This document shows, piece by piece, positions 57,872 to 64,000 of a DNA stretch of 64,000 bases. The notes beneath the pieces are model-generated. The model did not search any database and was not told the DNA's origin. It was given only the letters and a program-made list of their open reading frames with translations. Position numbers and translations under genes: made by a program. How positions within the stretch are numbered: the stretch's first letter is position 1; each line of letters begins with the position of its first letter. The DNA lies in NCBI GenBank assembly GCA_964019425.1, contig OZ025808.1, forward strand, positions 186,001 to 250,000. Direction: 5' to 3'. This stretch comes from Flectonema sp. DT1601 (Eukaryota; Euglenozoa; Diplonemea; Diplonemida; Diplonemidae).

Positions 57872-59548
57872 AAATTGAAAATTGAAAATGAAAAAAAAGA
57901 ACGTGAATTACCAACGCTTTTCGGTTGGTCTTTTTTTTTCTTTTTTTTTAAAAAACATAATTATAGACACGTAACCGCCGGATTCTTTGCATATAGTGAT
58001 CACTTGGTTGCAAATGGATATCACCCCCATCTGCTTCAGCGACAAAATCCACTGTTCGGTAGAAAAGATGTTTGCAATTTGAACCTATTACGAAGTAGGA
58101 TTCCGTACCAGTTAAATAAGCCAAAAAAAAAACAACAAGAAACACCAATATATAGTGTGAGGGCAAGAATTCATTGTTTTCGTACCGCACGTTTCAACCA
58201 AAAAAAGACAAAACAAAAAATGGAAAAAAAAAACTGAAAAAGAGTACTACTCGGCGGTTATATATCAAGGAAAAAAGGCAACTTGTACTTGGCTTATACT
58301 ATTATAGACTACCAGATCTCGCAGATAGAATTCTAGCAGACAAAGAAAAGTAAAAGAATTGTACTAAGCATGTGTTTTCTTTCCGGGATTAAAAAAAATT
58401 AAAAAAAACAGAATTTTGGACTAATGTTCAAAACACTAACTGACCAGAAATGATATAAAAATAAGGCGGAGGAAAAAGGCATTTTTCCATAAGATTGGTT
58501 GTAATTTATTGTGTTTTACACTTTTAGTTTAATACATGTATTTTCTTAATTTTTTTTATTTTTTTTTAAATTTTTTTTTTTTAACAAACAACAAAAAAAA
58601 AAGTACAAGAAATAATAAACAATAATAATAATAAAAATAATATAAAAAAAAAAATCATATACGATCACTTATTAACAAAGAACAAGACTGTTCCATTTTA
58701 TTTTTTTTTAAATCCTTTTTTTTTTTTCTTTCTTTTTTTAACCAATGACATAATACGTCTCAGACGTAATTTAACTTGGGCAGGGATATGATCACATTTA
58801 CAGTATTCCAAACACGGAAAACACACACTGGAAGAACCATATAAAATACTAATGCGGTTCTTTTCACAATTGTTTGATTAGAATCGAAGGAATTTATTCC
58901 AACATCTGCCGGCCGAATAAAGTAATTAGCTACCCAATTTTAAAAAAATGATAATTTGGTTGGTTGTTTTTTTTTTTTTTCTTTCTTTTCCGTTCAGTAA
59001 AATATTCAAAACAAAAACATAATTACTCTCAAAAAAGTCAACCGCAGGGAAAACAGTTGGCTTGTTTCATGTTAGTATCAGCAAGCAAGTCCAGAACTGA
59101 TGACTGCGGGGAGGAGGTCATGGAAATCGAAATAAAAGGCATAAAAGGGGGGGAAAAAAAGAAATTTTTCTTTACGTCTGCAAAAAAACAGACGACCTGT
59201 CAATTTATTTGCTTGACAGAAAAGAAATGGGTCTTGAAAAGAAATCGAGAACAGCGGTAATTGTTTTCTACAAAAAACAACTGACCGCATAACTTTAATA
59301 ATGTCATCGAATCATCGCACCGGAGTTCTTTAAAGTTGGTGAGCAGCACCGTAAACATCAAAACACCGGTCAGACGCATTTGATCTGATTGTTCTCAGAT
59401 CAAAAAAAAAAAAAAAAACGTGTATATAAGGTTTAAAAATAATAACCTCAAAACCTTAAAAGTACATCAAACGAGCGTGGATGGATCCTACCCCATAACA
59501 TGAGGATTACGCTAACAACTGAACTAGGTTTCTTAAGGTTGGCAACAC

Positions 59549-59580
<32 letters not shown>

Positions 59581-60399
59581 CGTGCAGTCCAGTTGCTACT
59601 CAAACAAAAATAAAACTTGTCTTTTAGCTACGCGAGATTTTGAGAGGTCGTCAGGCCGTTGAAAAACCCAGTGCAAGAAATTTGAAATTATAAACGACTG
59701 AACCCGCAAATCCCGCAAACAACAACAGCCGATTCTTTTTGTTAAAAACAACAGTAGCTATGCACTTTTTTTTTTCCGAAAATGATTATTTTTTGGCAAT
59801 AAAAAAAAATATAGAGAAACACATGCTAAACAAATGGTGGGGGGGTGGTATGATAACTGCATTCTTAGGCGGGGAAAAAAAATAATAAGAAAAACAAGAA
59901 AACAGGCAGCTAGATAAACTTCGCGATGGAGAAAAAGAATACTTTTATATATTTGTAAAACACCCGTCATCTGCAGAGTTAAATATGAGCTCCACAGCCA
60001 GCAGGTGCCGTTTGCTGAATAAAAGTAAAAACGGGTCAAAGTCAGCGACAACATCAACGTGACCTTTTGTATCAGTGCTTCAGTACTTTGTACTGCAGAT
60101 TTGAAGAAGCGAAGGAACCTTTGTATGGTCCCTAAAAGAAAACAAGGAAAAAGAAAGGAATAGAAATAATAAATTCGTTTAAAAAAAAACACGAACAAAG
60201 AATAAAGAAAGCAGGAATCAAAAAAAAAAGGGGGGGACTTAAGGAACGAAAAGAAATAACAACAATTGGAATAAAGGGAATCTGCTGCAGGCAGCGTTTT
60301 TCCCGACAAGAGCTGGAGGATTTAAAACATCCTATTAAAGGTTTTTATTATTATTGTGAATTGAGAACAACATCAAAACAAGAAATCAAAGATCCCATC
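56139..60399. other. Gene-poor, homopolymer-rich region
   Basis: No gene recognised in 4.2 kb. There are long T and A runs, a poly(A) tract near 57841-57867, and fragments at 57210, 59041 and 59089 that resemble pieces in the left desert. A degenerate tRNA-like sequence lies on the minus strand near 59465-59540. Frames of 64 to 183 codons here are low-complexity. Confidence 0.65.
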
Positions 60400-61812
60400 T
60401 TAGCGAAGGTTAGCAACATCGTAGTCATTCATCCAGGACCGGTCGATCCAATCTTTAAGATCCCACAACCATGATGATGAGTAAGCCATTACACCACGTG
60501 AGGCGATACATTTTGTCGGATGACCAGTACCAAATAGTCCTAAGAAAGTCTTTGGAGGAACGAAGTTAACTAACTTGTCACCTCTCAGATATGAAATCAG
60601 ATTTTGTGTAAGGATCGGTCCTTCACGAACTGCAAACACTCCAGCCTTTGCGACAGGTGTTGGTAGAGTAGCGCAATCACCAGCAGCAAAGATTGAAGGA
60701 TAATTAGTTGACTGTAAGCTCTCATTAACAGTAATAAACCCTATCTCATCTACACTAACTCCAGTCTTTGTTAACCAGCTTGCAGTACCAGCATCAGTAC
60801 ACCAAAGGGTTTCTGTACAATTAATCTTGGTTCCATTTTTGCAAACAAGTCCTTCGGTGTCACCCTTTTCAACTTCACAGTTTAGATAAACTTTGATGTT
60901 TCTTCTCTTTAGCTCTGCTGCCATTTCGAGTTGGGCAGCATGGCAATGGCTGGGTAGAACAGTTGAGCCTCTTGTTACCAATACAACTTCTAGCAGATTG
61001 ATGTCTCCGTTTTCCTTTTGAATCTCACGAATAAGTCTCGCCTCCATTGATAAAATCATTTCTGAACCAGAACCTCCACCACCAACAACAGCCATGCGAA
61101 ATGTCTTCTTTTGAGTACAGACTCGTTCAACTACGTTCTTCATTGTTTCTCTCCATCTGAGATCAAAAGAGTCGATTGGCTTTACTGGAGTGATGTAGTC
61201 AGCTGTGACAGTATTTCTGGGAGCTGATCCAATATCAACACTAAGAACATCATAAGGAAGGGTCCACTTCCCGTATGTTACAGTTTTTAAATCTGGATCA
61301 AATGATGTTACTTCCTCCTGGATGAATTCTATCCCACCAGCTTTACATAAAGCAGTCAAATCCAAGTGACATTCCTTAAAGTTGTATGCCCCAGCGATAT
61401 ACCCTGGTAGCATACCTGAATAAGGTGTCATGTTAGTTCTGCTAATTAGAGTAGTACGAAGACCTGGTACTGGATTAACAATTAGATCTTTGAGTGTGTA
61501 GGCATGAGCGTGTCCACCACCAATTAGCACTAAGTGCTTTGAAAATTCTAAAGGCTCTCTGTCTAAGATATGTCCACCAGTGTCAACATGAGACAGACAT
61601 TCCTCTAGTCTCCTCTGTCTTTCTAATCCGACAACAAATTGAATTTCTTTTTGAGTTTCAATGTAGCCTCCAGAACACCATAATGTTGCACACCGTGCTC
61701 TTAGCGCGAGGATGTTAAGCTCTACTCTTACTTTTGGAAAACAATAATACAAAACACATGCAATTCCAAGACCGCTTGTTATCGACTGATATGTTGTACC
61801 GTCCCTTGACAT
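60400..61812 (-). CDS. SelD-partner type pyridine nucleotide-disulfide oxidoreductase, stand-alone
   Basis: A 470-residue FAD-dependent oxidoreductase of the NDH-2/AIFM2 fold. HLVLIGGGHAHAYTL (about 92-106) is the FAD-binding GxGxxH/G motif. MTPYSGMLPGYIAGAYNF followed by ECHLDLTALC is the hallmark of the family found fused N-terminal to selenophosphate synthetase (SelD). VVGGGGSGSEMILSM is the NAD(P)H-binding site, and IFAAGDCATLP is the ATG/GD FAD motif. The ending DLKDWIDRSWMNDYD also fits. Residues 10-26 are a hydrophobic anchor, so membrane attachment is likely. No SelD domain follows: the frame stops at 60400 and nothing coding lies downstream. The substrate is unknown. The ATG lies 27 bases after TTTCAACAG. 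Confidence 0.9.
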   Translation of the reverse strand: MSRDGTTYQSITSGLGIACVLYYCFPKVRVELNILALRARCATLWCSGGYIETQKEIQFVVGLERQRRLEECLSHVDTGGHILDREPLEFSKHLVLIGGGHAHAYTLKDLIVNPVPGLRTTLISRTNMTPYSGMLPGYIAGAYNFKECHLDLTALCKAGGIEFIQEEVTSFDPDLKTVTYGKWTLPYDVLSVDIGSAPRNTVTADYITPVKPIDSFDLRWRETMKNVVERVCTQKKTFRMAVVGGGGSGSEMILSMEARLIREIQKENGDINLLEVVLVTRGSTVLPSHCHAAQLEMAAELKRRNIKVYLNCEVEKGDTEGLVCKNGTKINCTETLWCTDAGTASWLTKTGVSVDEIGFITVNESLQSTNYPSIFAAGDCATLPTPVAKAGVFAVREGPILTQNLISYLRGDKLVNFVPPKTFLGLFGTGHPTKCIASRGVMAYSSSWLWDLKDWIDRSWMNDYDVANLR

Positions 61813-62550
61813 AGTTTACGTTATATTTCTACTACCGTTCTGTTGAAAAAAAGAAAAATTAACAACAGAACAAACAATATCTTTATCTTAAAACCAAACT
61901 GAATAATTTTTTTTTTTTTTTTTGTGGTGATTTTTTTTCAAAAAAAACGAAAGTGCGTGACTGACTAATGACTATTGGATATAAATTGAGTGCTCATAAT
62001 AATAAAAAGAAAAATAGGGGGAAAATCTAAAAAAAAAAATAACAAGGTGAATCTGATGTAGAGTCGATACTGACTGTAGTTTGATGCTCTATGCTAAATA
62101 CCCAAACAGTGAAGTGCTGAAGCCTGCTATAAAAGGTTTGTCATCTCTGCCATCGACCCTTTAATAAAGTCTCATCATTTTTTGCTTTAGTTAAAGCAAG
62201 ACTCTTTGATCTCTTTGTTCTTGTTGCTTTTTTTTTTTTTTTTCCCCCTCACATTAACGCAGGTCAGAAAAAGTTCTTGGGGGAAGGTGAATAATTCATG
62301 AGCTCAGACAAGGGAGGAGTGCGTTTGTTTTTTTTTCGTTTGTTTTTTTCTCGTTTTTTTTTTTTTTTTCGTTCTCTTTACTGCCATCCGTGTGACCTTA
62401 GGTTAGATTGGTCACTGTGATGGCTCAAAAGTGAAATTATTATTTTTTTATTAAATTATTTTTTTTTTTTTTTGTATGTCAACTCATCATAATCTATCTA
62501 CGAACAGCTTCCATATCGATTCTTTTAATCGGAATAAGTTTTCCTTTTCA
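61813..62550. other. Intergenic spacer
   Basis: About 740 bases with poly(T) runs and no recognised gene. It lies between the deaminase stop and the oxidoreductase start. Confidence 0.55.
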
Positions 62551-63010
62551 TCATTTCTTATGTTTGTGTGGGTGATGATGGTGATGATGATGTTGTTGTT
62601 GCATCACTTCCCACTCTTCAGGGTTCGGATCTGTAAATATCACTTGTCGTACATGAGATTTGTTAATGAACTTAACGCAATCATCACAAGGTCTCGAAAC
62701 CATGTAATCAGATTCTTTATTATCATCACCGTCAGGGATTCGAACGACTATCATTACTGCGTGTGGGATCAGACGTTTATCTTTACAACTTCTAATACAA
62801 GCAACCTCAGCATGGACACTATATTTTTCACTAGCCTGGTAAAACGCAATACTGAGGATGCTTACCGTTCAAAGAAGAAAAACGGTTGTAGCCTCTGCCG
62901 ATCACGCGACCTCTGTGAACCAATACGGCTCCGTGCTTCTTTCTCATAGGTGACTTCTTAGCCTCAACAGCAGCAAGGGACAAGAATCGAGTGACGTCAC
63001 TAACTTTCAT
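62551..63010 (-). CDS. Deoxycytidylate/cytidine deaminase-like protein
   Basis: About 143 residues. The first part (63010-62866) starts MKVSDVTRFLSLAAVEAKK and includes HGAVLVHRGRVIGRGYNR. The second (62835-62551) carries the zinc site: SVHAEVACIR (His ligand and catalytic Glu), then SRPCDDCVKFI (two Cys ligands). It ends in a His-rich tail (QQQHHHHHHHPHKHKK). This is the cytidine deaminase fold that deaminates dCMP, cytidine or a tRNA base. A GTAAGC donor at 62865 and CCAG ending at 62836 mark a 30-base intron, but joining them puts the parts one base out of frame. Dropping one of the two Gs at 62865-62866 restores it. This is either a one-base assembly error or a true frameshift. Confidence 0.78.
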
Positions 63011-64000
63011 TTTTTATTTTTTTTTTTTAAAGTTTTGTTTGCTTTGTAAGGGTGAGCTGTAATGAACAAAACACTGAAATAAGTTAACTAAAAACTTGCG
63101 CAACCAATTCAATGAAACATCTTGAACAGAACAAATGATGTGAATCTGTTTTGAAGAACAACTATAATAAAACTACTTTTCACAAGTTCCAAATCTGCTA
63201 GTATAGCGCCACAAACAAAAGTCCAGACAGTGGGAGGGAGAAGGCAAAAAAGGGATTTACCACCAGCTACGACTATAAAAAGATAGGTTCATAAAAAACC
63301 ATCAGGCAAGCAATGACTATCTGTTACAGAGAGAGCAATCCCAGGGTTTCATTCTTTGTTTTTAATTTTTTTTATTTTCTTTTTTCTTAATTCAATTATT
63401 ATTTTAATTTTCTTTTTTGTACGACCCCTCGCATTATTAGCTCACCAGAGTAAGTGATTATAAGTTGCGTTAGTGTCGATATTTTTTTTTTTTTTTTTTC
63501 GTTCTGTAATTCGGATGGAATTTGAGTTTTTTTTTTTGAATATTAAAAAAAAGGGGGAGAAATGAAATAAATGGTCACAAAAAGTATTTTCAAAAAAAAA
63601 AAAAAAAAAAACGTTTTGTGAGGCGTTCTCAGACTTTGTTGCAGCTGAATTTTCCAATTTTTTGACGTTGTCACGAGAGAGTCAGCTACCGGTCATGAAG
63701 TGTTAAATTTAACGTGAGAGACACCCACCGATGGTGACCACCAATAATGTGGTATAAACAAACTGAGCCAGATGATTAAGAAAAAAAATAAAACAAAATA
63801 AATAAAAAATCGAAAAAAAACAATAGCTATAAAGAAGAAAAACGTTAACGAAAGCAAAAAAAAAGTGTAGATCACACATTCTATAAAGAATCCGTGGAAC
63901 CATATTTTTTGATAGAATAATGAAAAGTGTAAATCAGCAACTCGGATATCCCGAGTATGCCAAACAGACTATGGAAAAAAAAAAAACACACAACAACAAC
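63011..64000. other. Right-edge region without recognised gene
   Basis: About 1 kb with T and A runs and no frame that looks coding. It should contain the 5' flank of the deaminase gene. No acceptor-like CAG is close to that gene's ATG. Confidence 0.55.

Noticed and set aside
57502-58237. Two plus-strand frames of 100 and 120 codons
   Set aside because: Lysine-rich translations of A runs with no motif.
59465-59540. Minus-strand Met-like tRNA (box A TAGTTCAGTTGTTAGCG, CAT in place)
   Set aside because: The D and anticodon stems pair poorly and the B box has two mismatches, so it looks like a remnant.
59758-60309. A 183-codon hydrophobic minus-strand frame below the oxidoreductase
   Set aside because: Phe/Leu/Tyr-rich translation of T-rich sequence; no SelD or other domain found in it.
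1-64000. CRISPR arrays, rRNA genes, operons with ribosome binding sites
   Set aside because: No such arrays or rRNA-like sequence are seen, and the introns show that the DNA is eukaryotic.

Overview
The window is eukaryotic nuclear DNA, probably from a free-living protist. It carries GT-AG introns, nuclear-pore and RNA-processing genes, a TRP channel, a Rab-like GTPase and topoisomerase III-beta. It is AT-rich, with very many poly(A) and poly(T) runs on both strands. I recognise seventeen protein genes. Several contain introns, which I placed by reading-frame continuity and splice motifs.

All seventeen genes lie on the minus strand, so transcription runs from high to low coordinates over the whole 64 kb. 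Most have a CAG or TAG acceptor-like motif 1 to 35 bases before the ATG, usually with no obvious upstream coding exon. One-way gene order plus an acceptor at the ATG is what spliced-leader trans-splicing of polycistronic transcripts produces, as in Euglenozoa. A euglenozoan, perhaps diplonemid-like, source is my inference and is not proven. Ten of fifteen cis-intron donors read GTATG.

Layout in transcription order. At 63.0-60.4 kb: a deoxycytidylate-deaminase-like gene and a SelD-partner-type pyridine nucleotide oxidoreductase. At 60.4-56.1 kb: a gene-poor stretch. At 56.1-44.7 kb: a 73-residue two-exon gene, TOP3B, a four-helix membrane protein, a kelch/F-box protein, a small mitochondrial-type ATP-dependent DNA ligase, and a RanBP2-finger/RS-like/discoidin-like protein. 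At 44.7-41.0 kb: a gene-poor stretch. At 41.0-38.5 kb: a Rab-like GTPase and a probably N-myristoylated acidic protein. At 38.5-25.0 kb: a 13.5 kb gene desert. At 25.0-6.95 kb: an IQ/coiled-coil protein, a second coiled-coil protein, a Nup85-like nucleoporin, XRN2/Rat1, an unrecognised coiled-coil protein and a TRPV-like channel. At 6.95-0.5 kb: another desert. At the left edge: a partial secreted cysteine-rich gene.

The genes do not form one pathway. They are housekeeping and cell-biology genes of mixed function, as expected for polycistronic arrays. The deserts hold two diverged copies of a dispersed repeat of about 0.4 kb, shorter shared fragments, tRNA-like remnants and homopolymers. Two genes show one-base frame breaks, which may be assembly errors.
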